Position numbers and translations under genes: made by a program. Below are positions 10,388 through 18,752 of a DNA stretch of 64,000 nt, one piece after another. This DNA is from Cytophagales bacterium (lineage in GTDB: Bacteria; Bacteroidota; Bacteroidia; Cytophagales; Thermoflexibacteraceae): positions 1-64,000 of the forward strand of contig JAAFKA010000005.1 of NCBI GenBank assembly GCA_013299115.1, written 5' to 3'. The notes under the pieces are model-generated. The model saw nothing but the letters and a program-made list of their open reading frames with translations. It was not told the origin of the DNA and did no database searches. The number at the start of each line of letters is the position of its first letter. Position 1 is the first letter of the stretch.

Positions 10388-13300
10388 CTATTTATTTTTC
10401 GCAAGCTGTTTCGTTACGGCTGCGTCTATGTCATTTGCCAATTTTTGAAAATACCTATTCAACAACCTTTCTTGTGGGGCTGGCACTTCTGCCAACTCGT
10501 CAAAAGGCATCAGCTTGTCTTTTCGCAACAAATCTGCAAAGTCATATTCACTTTGATAGGTTTTGAAAAACTGCATAGCTTTCAGATTCTCGTCATTGAA
10601 AAAACTACATTCTCTTAGCAAAATAGGCACAATCAAATAGCCTTCATTTTTTCGTTTGTCTAACATCTTTTTCAATTCATCTGCCATACAATAATGTGAA
10701 CCCAAAAACATAGGGCTAACCAACAAAATACCGATAGAAGAACCTTCAAGGGCATCTTGGATTGTTTCATTCCAATCATCACCAATAGCAATTTCTTTGT
10801 CTGTCCAAACCTCGCCAAACTTGTTTTTCGTACTTTTGAGGTAGATTTTTAGTCGCAGTTCCATAATTTGGCGAAGGTTGCGGTCTGCACTGCAATAGGA
10901 AATGAAAATGTTGTTTTTATCAACTTTTAATTTTTCCTCCTTCGGCTTTTCCTCCACTTTATTTTCCTTTGGTTTTTCGCCTTGTGGCAAAGGTACTGGC
11001 TTAGCATCGGTTTTTCTCGTTGCCTTGTCAAAATGCGAATTGATAAAAACAACTACATTCTGTTTAAAAATGCTGTTTTTTTCGCCATCAACAAAACGGG
11101 TGCGTAGTTGCGAATAAGTGGCTTGATTAGCCCCAAAATGATAATTGTTTAACTCCGAAAACACAGCACCTAATTGGTCTTCGTCTATCAAACTTAATAA
11201 TTCTTGCTTGGTCATAAAGTTGTGGTTTTCTATTTCCTCAAAACTGTTACCTATCGGGTGGCTCGCAGCCACCCGATAGGTAGTTTCCTCAAAACTATCA
11301 AATTTGCTCGACATTCCAAATCTGAGAAAAGACATTTCTTTGTCCCTACGTATTACCTTTACCTCATACTCTAAAAAATTATAGCCTAACAAAACATCAT
11401 CTAACAAAGGTCTAATAGGCACAAATTTAAAACTTTCCTCACACCGTATTTCATAAACCTTATTATTCAAATATTTTATCAATGTATTGTACTTATACAA
11501 TTCGGGTTTTTCACTTGGGCTGCACACCTCACAATTACAAGGCACTTTTAGAACAGGCTGTTGAGTTTCGTCAAAATTATAGTAACTGTTAATGGTTTGG
11601 ATTTCGTTGCTAATCACTGCCAACAAATCTTTTCGTTGCAAACCCACCACTCGTATTGTTATCGTAGGCACTTTGTTTTTGTAAGTTTCTGTTACAAAGG
11701 CTTTTGTGTCGGGGGTGTAATGTTTGGGGGCAAAAATAACACCTTCTTTCCACACAATATTGTCTTCGCCTATCCACGTATGTAACCGAACTATCAAACG
11801 CCAAAAAATACCGTGCAAAGGAAAAGAATAATCAAACTGCACTTGCAAATTATGGGCAAAGTTCCAATCATACGCAGGTGCTTTGGCAGAAAGTAATTGA
11901 GGCATCACATACATTTCGTTTTGCTGATAACACAACTCAAATTTTTCTATGATTTTCAACAAAAACAAGTGCATTTTTTCATAACTGCCTTCATATTTGG
12001 GCTGTTCCCACAGGTTTTTGGCATCTTGGGCAGAAAATTGTCCTTTGTTCATAAAATCTATCAATTCATACACAGCTTTTGTAACCCAAGTGGGCTGCAA
12101 AAAGATTTTGTGCTGCAAAAAATCATCTTCTTTGTAGTACAACAATACGCCCAAATCGTGGAGATATTGCCCCAAATCTTGCTGGCGTAACTTTTCGGGT
12201 ACATTGTGTTGCTCGCAAATTTCTTGGTATTTTTCTAAGGAAATATGGGCTTGCGTTTTGCACTCCAACGCCTGCCGAACTGCCAACCAATCGACAGGAA
12301 AAGGTCTTTGCATAGTTTCCAATGCCGAAAAATGAGTTTTGATAGCCTCCTCCAATTTATCTAAACCCGAATTGTCTGCCAAGTCCACCTGAAAAACACC
12401 CCGAATATTGCTAAATTGGAAGTCGGGCAATTCTTTTTTGCGTTTGTCTTTTTCGTTCTGCACAATCAGCACTGGACTATTACCACCCAAAAGTTTTATT
12501 TTTTCTAACCAATAGTTAAAATCAGTGTCCTCTTTGCGGTTGTCGGTCAAGAGAATATACAGCGAATTGCGGGTAAGAAAAAAACGGTGCGTATTTCTGT
12601 AAATTTCCTGCCCACCAAAATCCCAAATATTGGCGGTATAGGTCTGTTCTTTGTGCGGAAACTGCCATTTTCTGATAGCCAAGCCATGCGTAGTGGGCTG
12701 TGTAGTCAATACATAACCTCTATTCATTAGTTTCTCTGCCAAACTTGTTTTGCCCGCCTCACCTTCGCCCACTATCAAGAGTTTTGCCTCATACAAAGGT
12801 TTGCCTTTTTTCTCCTCCAAAAATCTGCGAATTGCCTCCTTGCCTTCTTTGATTACTTCTATTGGTACATCTGAAATGGGGTTGCCATAAAGATTGATGC
12901 CTCCTTTAAGTAAATAAAAATCATCATCCCATTTAATGGCTAAATCAGTATTTAATAAAAATTCAGGAAATAAAACAACTTTGTTATCACTTGCATCAAC
13001 ATTTGTCAAATTAGGTAAATGCTGTAAAACAGAAATATCTGAAACTTGATTATTTGGAAACCATAATCTTATTAACTTAGCCAAATGCCTCAATACAGAA
13101 ATATCAGAAACTGCGTTTGAACCAAAATATAGCTCTGTTAAATTAGGTAAATACTCTAAAATAGAAATATCAGAAACTTGATTCTCCCAAAAAGATAATG
13201 TATCTAACCTTGATAGGTAGCGTAAAACTGAAATATCAGAAATTTGATTACCACCAAAGTTTAAATTAGTTAGCTTCTTTAAGAGTTGTAAAGCAGAAAT

Positions 13301-13999
13301 TTTGGTAACTTTATTTTGCCAAAAATATAATTTAGTTAAATTTGTTAAGTGCTGCAAAGCAGTAATATTAGAAATTTGATTGTTTCCAAAACTCAAATCA
13401 GTTAAATTTGGGAGGTGTTGCAAAACAGAAATATTGGAAACTTGATTATTTGTAAAATTTAACTTTGTTAAATTTATTAAGTGCTGCAAAACTGAAATAT
13501 CAGAAATCTGATTGTTCCCAAAATTTAAACTTGTTAAGTTAATTAAGTACTGCAAAACAGAAATATTGGAAACTTGATTATTATCAAACCATAATTCTCT
13601 TAAATCATTTAAGTACTGTAAAGTAGTAATATCGGAAATCTGGTTGCCTCTAAAATCTAAATTAACTAAATTAGTTAAGTGCTGTAAAACAGAAATATCT
13701 GAAACTTGATTGTTACTAAACCATAAAGTTTCTAAATTTGTCAAGTGTTGCAAAATAGAAATATCTGAAACTTGATTATCTATAAAATTTAGGTGAGTTA
13801 AATTTGGTAAGGCTTGCAAAAAATCAATGTTTTGTAGTTCACACATACACACATTTAAGCCCACTACCTCTTGTTTTTCGTTAAGGAAATATAATATTGA
13901 TTCATTCCAAAAATTAAGAATATCATCCCTGTTTTCAGTTTCATTGAGTTCAAAACCTAAAATTTTTTCTATTTGGATTATTTGTTGTGGTTTTTGCAT
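10388..13999 (-). CDS. LRR-ROC-COR-TIR protein (bacterial Roco with C-terminal TIR)
   Basis: 1203 residues. About 13 internalin-type 22-residue leucine-rich repeats (LTNLxxLxFxNNQISDISVLQH) fill roughly residues 65-370. A ROC GTPase follows, with P-loop GEGEAGKTS at about 412 and the switch motif WDFGGQE at about 460; the NKxD position reads QNEKD. A COR-like segment spans about 560-800. A charged linker (KPKENKVEEKPKEEK) leads to a TIR domain at about 1030-1165 (NNIFISYCSAD ... WTDKEIAIGDDW ... SHYCMADEL, whose Glu is the likely NADase residue). No signal peptide is seen, so it is probably cytoplasmic. By analogy the LRRs sense, the GTPase switches and the TIR signals or depletes NAD+. The architecture is plain; an immune role is inferred. 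Residues about 902-922 come from a palindromic insertion. Confidence 0.88.
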   Translation of the reverse strand: MQKPQQIIQIEKILGFELNETENRDDILNFWNESILYFLNEKQEVVGLNVCMCELQNIDFLQALPNLTHLNFIDNQVSDISILQHLTNLETLWFSNNQVSDISVLQHLTNLVNLDFRGNQISDITTLQYLNDLRELWFDNNQVSNISVLQYLINLTSLNFGNNQISDISVLQHLINLTKLNFTNNQVSNISVLQHLPNLTDLSFGNNQISNITALQHLTNLTKLYFWQNKVTKISALQLLKKLTNLNFGGNQISDISVLRYLSRLDTLSFWENQVSDISILEYLPNLTELYFGSNAVSDISVLRHLAKLIRLWFPNNQVSDISVLQHLPNLTNVDASDNKVVLFPEFLLNTDLAIKWDDDFYLLKGGINLYGNPISDVPIEVIKEGKEAIRRFLEEKKGKPLYEAKLLIVGEGEAGKTSLAEKLMNRGYVLTTQPTTHGLAIRKWQFPHKEQTYTANIWDFGGQEIYRNTHRFFLTRNSLYILLTDNRKEDTDFNYWLEKIKLLGGNSPVLIVQNEKDKRKKELPDFQFSNIRGVFQVDLADNSGLDKLEEAIKTHFSALETMQRPFPVDWLAVRQALECKTQAHISLEKYQEICEQHNVPEKLRQQDLGQYLHDLGVLLYYKEDDFLQHKIFLQPTWVTKAVYELIDFMNKGQFSAQDAKNLWEQPKYEGSYEKMHLFLLKIIEKFELCYQQNEMYVMPQLLSAKAPAYDWNFAHNLQVQFDYSFPLHGIFWRLIVRLHTWIGEDNIVWKEGVIFAPKHYTPDTKAFVTETYKNKVPTITIRVVGLQRKDLLAVISNEIQTINSYYNFDETQQPVLKVPCNCEVCSPSEKPELYKYNTLIKYLNNKVYEIRCEESFKFVPIRPLLDDVLLGYNFLEYEVKVIRRDKEMSFLRFGMSSKFDSFEETTYRVAASHPIGNSFEEIENHNFMTKQELLSLIDEDQLGAVFSELNNYHFGANQATYSQLRTRFVDGEKNSIFKQNVVVFINSHFDKATRKTDAKPVPLPQGEKPKENKVEEKPKEEKLKVDKNNIFISYCSADRNLRQIMELRLKIYLKSTKNKFGEVWTDKEIAIGDDWNETIQDALEGSSIGILLVSPMFLGSHYCMADELKKMLDKRKNEGYLIVPILLRECSFFNDENLKAMQFFKTYQSEYDFADLLRKDKLMPFDELAEVPAPQERLLNRYFQKLANDIDAAVTKQLAKNK
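11233..11296. repeat. In-frame palindromic insertion in the LRR-ROC-COR-TIR gene, with 13-bp direct repeats
   Basis: A perfect hairpin (15-base arms ACCTATCGGGTGGCT, loop CGC, 11248-11280) is flanked on both sides by TTTCCTCAAAACT (11233-11245 and 11284-11296). The repeat spacing is 51 bp, or 17 codons, so the frame is kept and the protein reads FEETTYRVAASHPIGNSFEE. The core GGGTGGCT-nnn-AGCCACCC recurs in the intergenic hairpin at 41450-41482. Confidence 0.9.
12990..13830 (-). repeat. 66-bp tandem repeats encoding the LRR array
   Basis: About 13 copies of a 66-bp unit encode the 22-residue leucine-rich repeats. Several copies share long identical stretches such as the DNA for NQVSDISVLQHL, so copy number could change by slippage or recombination. 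Confidence 0.8.
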
Positions 14000-14350
14000 G
14001 GTAGTTATTTTTTTGAAACCTCGGCAGTGGCTTTTTCAGCCCTGCCGATGGTTGAAAAAAAAACAACTATTGGCAGGGCTGAAAAAGCCACTGCCAAAGT
14101 AGTTTTTTTTGCGAAAAAATCCTATTATTTTTCTATTTGGATTATTTGTTGTGGTTTTTGCATGGTGTGTAGCCAATGTTATTAAGCTAAGAAATAATTA
14201 AAAATGCCTTTTTGTCCCGTAGGGACTTCATATTGGTAGAAAAAACAGCCCACCCTCACTTTTTGTCCCGTTAGGGACTTTATATTGGTAGCCAATTTGA
14301 TTTACCAATATAAAGTCCCTAACGGGACAAAAATAATTTTTTTAGTCTAT
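14000..14350. repeat. Two long perfect inverted repeats and a start-codon fragment upstream of the LRR-ROC-COR-TIR gene
   Basis: A 24-bp perfect inverted repeat (14023-14046 against 14072-14095, GGCAGTGGCTTTTTCAGCCC...) is followed by a 31-bp perfect inverted repeat (14260-14290 against 14303-14333, containing GTCCCGTTAGGGAC). Between them, 14125-14163 copies the first 12 codons of the neighbouring gene. No other coding potential is seen. Confidence 0.85.
14125..14163 (-). pseudogene. Stub copy of the LRR-ROC-COR-TIR gene start
   Basis: Reads MQKPQQIIQIEK then stop, identical to the first 12 residues of the gene starting at 13999. Confidence 0.8.
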
Positions 14351-14664
14351 TAAGCCCCCAGCCCCAAAGGGGAGTTTGATGGGGTGTTTTTTTTGCTAAG
14401 ATAAGAAGTTTTTTTGAAAAAAACCTTATAAGGTCTTTAAGACCTTATAAGGTTCGAGTTTTTTGTTTCTTTTAGCAACAGCGTTGCGTGCCGTTGGTAG
14501 CAAAAGCAAATGTATAATTGTGTGTAAGCACCAGCGGTGCGTACCAAGCCAGACAAGGTACGCACCGCTGGTGCTTAGAAAATAAACCCTTATTTGTGCT
14601 ACCGACGGCATCGCCTCTACGAGGCTGGAAAAAATGTTCTGAAAAGGTATAATTTTGATTTTTG

Positions 14665-14754
14665 TCAATGAAGAATATCCTCACTATTTTCAGTTTCAGT
14701 GAGTTCAAAGCCTAAAATTTTTTCTATTTGGATTATTTGTTGTGGTTTTTGCAT
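14665..14754 (-). pseudogene. 29-codon stub copy of the LRR-ROC-COR-TIR gene start
   Basis: Starts MQKPQQIIQIEKILGFEL and continues TETENSEDILH before a stop. It matches the real gene (NETENRDDILN) with a few substitutions, then diverges into repeat sequence. Confidence 0.8.
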
Positions 14755-15086
14755 GGTGTGTAGCCCCCAGTTAAGCCCCCAGCCCCAAAGGGGAGTTTTG
14801 ATGGGGTGTTTTTTTTTGCTAAGGTAAGAAGTTTTTTGAAAAAAACCTTATAAGGTCTTAAAGACCTTATAAGGTTTGAGTTTTTTGTTTCTTTTAGCAA
14901 CAGCGTTGCGTGCCGTTGGTAGCAAAAGCAAATGTATAATTGTGTGTAAGCACCAGCGGTGCGTACCAAGCCCGACAAGGTACGCACCGCTGGTGCTTAG
15001 AAAATAAACCCTTATTTGTGCCACCAACGGCATCGCCTCTACGAGGCTGGAAAAAATGTTCTGAAAAGGTATAATTTTGATTTTTG

Positions 15087-15176
15087 TCAATGAAGAATAT
15101 CCTCACTGTTTTGAGTTTCAGTGAGTTCAAAGCCTAAAATTTTTTCTATTTGGATTATTTGTTGTGGTTTTTGCAT
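15087..15176 (-). pseudogene. Second 29-codon stub copy of the LRR-ROC-COR-TIR gene start
   Basis: Same as the stub at 14665-14754 with one Glu-to-Gln change (TETQNSEDILH, stop). It stops at the same point, so the two stubs were copied as part of the array unit. Confidence 0.8.
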
Positions 15177-15504
15177 GGTGTGTAGCCCCCAGTTAAGCCC
15201 CCAGCCCCAAAGGGGAGTTTGATGGGGTGTTTTTTTTGCTAAGATAAGAAGTTTTTTTGAAAAAAACCTTATAAGGTCTTTAAGACCTTATAAGGTTCGA
15301 GTTTTTTGTTTCTTTTAGCAACAGCGTTGCGTGCCGTTGGTAGCAAAAGCAAATGTATAATTGTGTGTAAGCACCAGCGGTGCGTACCAAGCCAGACAAG
15401 GTACGCACCGCTGGTGCTTAGAAAATATACTCTTATTTGGACTACCAACAGCATCGCCTCTACGAGGCTGAAAATAAAAGTAAGTTTTTTTGTTTTTTTC
15501 AACC

Positions 15505-15590
15505 TCGGCAGTGGCTTTTTTGCCCTGCCGATGGTTAGTTGGTTGGTTGCAAAAAAACAACTATCGGCAGGGCAAAAAAGCCACTGCCGA
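15505..15590. repeat. 28-bp perfect inverted repeat, CGGCAGTGGC family
   Basis: Arms at 15505-15532 and 15563-15590 are exact reverse complements (TCGGCAGTGGCTTTTTTGCC...). It is the same family as 14023-14095 and 18566-18608. It lies just past the stop of the MoxR-like gene and may end its transcript. Confidence 0.85.
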
Positions 15591-15620
15591 AGTCGTTTTT
15601 TAACGTAGTTTTTTTGCCAC

Positions 15621-17045
15621 TTATTGAAAAGACAAAAACTTTTCGGTGTTCATTTTATCTATTTTTTTGTGTATAGCCAAAGTCCAGATGACCATTTCCA
15701 TACAAAAAAGTTTTTCTTGTGCAGCCAATTTTGCACCATACTCCTCTACTAATTTTACCAAAGGAGTAATCTCACGAAGGGAAGCATTAAAATCCTCGTC
15801 GGGGTCGGTGTAGTTTAGTTCTAATAGTTTGGAATTGAACCACTTAATCACATCAGTATAAGGAGTTTTTACGCCTTCTTTCTCCAATTTAGGAATTTTT
15901 GGGAATATTTTTTCAAACTCTGTAAGAATTGCTTTGTCAATCAATAATTGGGCAACTTCGGCAGCACCTTCTTGTTCTCCTTCATAAACCAATTCAATTT
16001 TACCTGTAATAGCAGGAACAATCGAGGCAAAATCAACCAAACGAATAGCAGTTTTATCTGTTCCTGTTTCAATCAAACGCAATTTTGCAGCAGCCATCAG
16101 GTTTTCCATAGCACTAATCGTCAATCTGGCACTCACACCACTTTTTGCATCTACATATTCGCTATTTCTTGCCGTAAATGCCACTTGTTCCAGCAAATCT
16201 TTGGCTATGTTGCCAACAAAAATAGCCTCTTTGTCTTGTGCAGAAATCCTTGCCTCTTGTTCTGTAATTTTGCGTGCTAAGGCTATGGATTGCGGATAAT
16301 GCGTAAAAATTTGCGAGCCAATTCTGTCTTTCAAAGGCGTAACTATGCTGCCCCTGTTGGTATAATCTTCTGGATTTGCGGTGAAAATAAACTGAATATC
16401 AAGGGGCATACGCAACTGAAAACCTCTTATCTGCACATCTCCCTCTTGCAAAATATTGAACAGCGAAACTTGGATTCTTGCTTGCAAGTCGGGCAATTCG
16501 TTAATCACAAAAATACTGCGATTAGCACGAGGTATCATACCATAATGCAACACTCTTTCATCTGAATAAGGCAATTTCAAAGTGGCAGCCTTGATAGGGT
16601 CAATATCACCAATCAAATCCGAAACATTTACGTCAGGCGTAGCTAATTTTTCAAAAAAACGGTTGCTGCGATGCACCCACGCAATAGGCGTATCGTCGCC
16701 ATGTGTTGCCAACAAGTCTTTTGCATATTTAGAAATGGGTTTGAATGGGCTGTCGTTAATTTCAGAACCTTTTACAATCGGCATATATTCGTCCAGCAAT
16801 TCAATCATATTGCGTGCAATTCTTGTTTTTGCTTGTCCTCGCAAGCCTAACAAATTGATGTGATGACCTGCCAAAATAGCTTTTTTTAATTGCGGAATTA
16901 CAGAGTCTTCATAGCCCCACAACCCTTCAAAAACAGGCAATTTTGCCTTTAATTTTTGTGTTAAATTAGCCTGCATTTCTTGGCTAATGCTGCGGTCAAT
17001 ATAACCCGATTGTTTGAGTTCTTTAAATGTGATGTCTTGTTTCAT
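15621..17045 (-). CDS. MoxR/Mg-chelatase-I-like AAA+ ATPase
   Basis: 474 residues. The Walker A loop reads GLRGQAKTR (about 67-75). The Walker B region reads IFVINELPDL (about 178-187), with Asn in place of the usual Asp before Glu. A FTANPEDY sensor-type motif is near 221 and arginine-rich RIGSQIF near 241, as in magnesium-chelatase subunit I and MoxR proteins. These ATPases act as chaperone-like remodelling rings working with a VWA protein, and the next gene upstream (17216-18364, same strand) is one. No chelatase subunits H or tetrapyrrole genes are present, so a chelatase role is unlikely. The 170-bp gap to its partner contains a palindromic element. Confidence 0.85.
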   Translation of the reverse strand: MKQDITFKELKQSGYIDRSISQEMQANLTQKLKAKLPVFEGLWGYEDSVIPQLKKAILAGHHINLLGLRGQAKTRIARNMIELLDEYMPIVKGSEINDSPFKPISKYAKDLLATHGDDTPIAWVHRSNRFFEKLATPDVNVSDLIGDIDPIKAATLKLPYSDERVLHYGMIPRANRSIFVINELPDLQARIQVSLFNILQEGDVQIRGFQLRMPLDIQFIFTANPEDYTNRGSIVTPLKDRIGSQIFTHYPQSIALARKITEQEARISAQDKEAIFVGNIAKDLLEQVAFTARNSEYVDAKSGVSARLTISAMENLMAAAKLRLIETGTDKTAIRLVDFASIVPAITGKIELVYEGEQEGAAEVAQLLIDKAILTEFEKIFPKIPKLEKEGVKTPYTDVIKWFNSKLLELNYTDPDEDFNASLREITPLVKLVEEYGAKLAAQEKLFCMEMVIWTLAIHKKIDKMNTEKFLSFQ

Positions 17046-17083
17046 TTTTTGTGATGATGTTTTACTTTCGTAATAGTCTGATT

Positions 17084-17211
17084 CTGTAGAACGGACTTTA
17101 GTCCGTTTTCAGTACAAAGCAAACGGACTTTAGTCCGTTTTCAGTACAAAGCAAACGGACTTCAGTTCATTTTTTCAGTACAAAGCAAACGGACTGAAGT
17201 CCGTTCTACAG
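17084..17211. repeat. Extended CGGACTTTAGTCCG palindromic element between MoxR and VWA genes
   Basis: Outer ends CTGTAGAACGGAC and its complement bound internal units of about 33 bp (palindrome plus TTTTCAGTACAAAGCAAA). One internal palindrome has decayed (CGGACTTCAGTTCATT). It sits between two co-oriented genes that probably share a transcript. Confidence 0.85.
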
Positions 17212-17215
17212 AAAA

Positions 17216-18364
17216 TTACTTTATTTTTCTCACTCTATTTTTCTCATAATCCTCAAAAATCATTTCTCCCAAACCTTTTAAGCCTGTTAAAAATGCTTTT
17301 CCGTTATTTTGAGCCGTAAATAACTCTACAAATTGCCTTAAATACGGGTCTTGGGCAATCATAAAAGTTGTGATTGGAATTTTGAGTTTTCGGGCTTGTG
17401 CAGCTTTATTCAAACAGAGGCTTACAATTTTTTCGTCTAAGCCGTTGCTATTTTTATAAAACTCCCCATTTGGCAACCGAATACAGCTTGGTTTCCCATC
17501 TGTTATCATAAAAATTTGCTTGTTGGTATTTCGTTTTCTCCTCAAAATATCCATTGCCAATTCCAAACCAGCAACTGTATTGGTATGATAAGGTCCCACT
17601 TTCAAATAAGGCAAATCTTTCACCTGAATAGACCACGCTTCATTGCCAAAAACAATAATATCAATCGTATCTTTTGGATATTTTCTATGAATAAGCTCCA
17701 CCAAAGCCATAGCAACTTTTTTGGCGGGCGTAATTCTATCTTCGCCATACAAAATCATCGAATGACTAATATCAATCATCAAGACCGTACTCATTTGAGC
17801 TTTGTGTCTTGTTTCCTCAATAATTAAATCATCTTCAGTCAATTTCAAATCACCAATTCCGTTATTGATTTGGGCATTTTTTAGACTTTCGGTCATATTG
17901 AGCAAAGCCATGTCGTCGCCATATTGGTAACTTCGGTTTTCGCCATCTCTTTCATCTCCCACACCTAATTTTGAAGTGCGGTGATTGCCAATGCCACTCT
18001 TTTTCAGTTTGCCAAAAATTTGGTCAAGAGCAAATTCACGCAAAGCACTTTCCAACTTGGAAGTTAGCAATTTTTTGCCACTACCAGTGCCTGTGTTGCC
18101 GTCTTGGTTAGGGTCAATTTCCTCTTTAATGTAACCTCTTTTCTTTAAATCCTCTTCAAAATCAACAATGGTGTAATCCTCGCTAAAAATTTTATATTCT
18201 TTGTCCAGCATATTGAGCCAATCCAAACTTTCGTCAATGTCGCCAGACGTATGAGTCAATAAGTCTTTGAAAATATCAAAAATACGGTCAAAAGGGTCTA
18301 TTTTTTCAGCTATGTGTTTGCTAAAAATAAAACCCTTTCCAAAATCAATGTGTAGGTCTTCCAT
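17216..18364 (-). CDS. VWA-domain protein, partner of the MoxR-like ATPase
   Basis: 382 residues. The MIDAS metal site DISHS lies at about 198-202 (STVLMIDISHSM), with later pieces around DIIVFGNEAW and ITDGKPS. The N-terminal half is helical and charged, without a signal peptide, so the protein is probably cytoplasmic. VWA proteins encoded beside MoxR ATPases act as the substrate or metal-binding adaptor of the ATPase ring. The gene precedes the ATPase gene on the same strand. The cellular target cannot be told from the sequence. Confidence 0.82.
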   Translation of the reverse strand: MEDLHIDFGKGFIFSKHIAEKIDPFDRIFDIFKDLLTHTSGDIDESLDWLNMLDKEYKIFSEDYTIVDFEEDLKKRGYIKEEIDPNQDGNTGTGSGKKLLTSKLESALREFALDQIFGKLKKSGIGNHRTSKLGVGDERDGENRSYQYGDDMALLNMTESLKNAQINNGIGDLKLTEDDLIIEETRHKAQMSTVLMIDISHSMILYGEDRITPAKKVAMALVELIHRKYPKDTIDIIVFGNEAWSIQVKDLPYLKVGPYHTNTVAGLELAMDILRRKRNTNKQIFMITDGKPSCIRLPNGEFYKNSNGLDEKIVSLCLNKAAQARKLKIPITTFMIAQDPYLRQFVELFTAQNNGKAFLTGLKGLGEMIFEDYEKNRVRKIK

Positions 18365-18752
18365 TTTTTATGTAGTTTCGAATGAATGTTAGGCAGAACT
18401 GATAAACTAACAAAGAGATGAGTAGGTAAGTTTTAGAAATGCAATTTAATTTTGGGTAGTTTTCAGCAACGTAGTTGCGTGCCGTTGGTAGCAAAAGCAA
18501 GTTTTTTTTGTTTTTTCAACCATCGGCAGGGTCTGCGACCACTGCCGATGGTTAAAAAATAAAAAAACAACTTCGGCAGTGGCTTTTTTGCCCTGCCGAT
18601 AGTTGTTTTTGGCAACTGCCGAAGTTGTTTTTTTCTACGTTGGCAATGGTGCTTTTCGCACCTTGACAATCGTAGAAAAATAATTGCTTTTAGCTAACTA
18701 TTTTGCTTTATTGCAGTCAAATTTATTCACAAGATTAGAAAAGTCTATTCAA
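18365..18752. repeat. Intergenic region packed with hairpins
   Basis: Divergent intergenic region. It holds a copy of the array segment AGCAAC-GTTGCGTGCCGTTGG (near 18466-18500), a hairpin AACCATCGGCAG...CTGCCGATGGTT (18519-18554), a CGGCAGTGGC...GCCCTGCCG hairpin (18566-18608) followed by a further half copy, and CTACGTTGGCAATGG...CAATCGTAG (18637-18676). No gene is seen, and no promoter stands out clearly for pepA. Confidence 0.75.

Larger units (their letters stand above)
14351..15471. repeat. Tandem array of a 421-bp unit, about 2.7 copies
   Basis: Units begin at 14351, 14772 and 15194 (periods 421 and 422 bp); the third stops matching near 15471. Each unit holds, in order, a GC-rich AAGCCCCCAGCCCC hairpin, a perfect AACCTTATAAGGTCTT palindrome, a hairpin with 20-bp arms AAGCACCAGCGGTGCGTACC, and, in the first two, a copy of the start of the neighbouring LRR gene. 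The roughly 80-residue frames inside are read through palindromes and look non-coding. Confidence 0.88.

Noticed and set aside
12990-13830. Possible CRISPR or minisatellite
   Set aside because: The 66-bp units encode regular leucine-rich repeats in an open frame.
14351-15471. Possible CRISPR array
   Set aside because: The unit is 421 bp with nearly identical content throughout; there are no short repeats with unique spacers and no cas genes.
14426-15560. Repeated frames of about 80 codons in the 421-bp array
   Set aside because: They are copies of each other read through palindromes in both directions, with no promoter and no recognisable domain.
15621-18364. Magnesium chelatase for chlorophyll or a cobaltochelatase
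   Set aside because: There is no large H/N subunit or tetrapyrrole gene, and the Walker B region is atypical; a MoxR/VWA remodelling pair fits better.
10388-18364. One continuous defence operon from the LRR-ROC-COR-TIR to the MoxR/VWA genes
   Set aside because: The 1.6 kb of repeats between them contains many hairpins, and MoxR/VWA pairs are common outside defence loci. I keep them separate.
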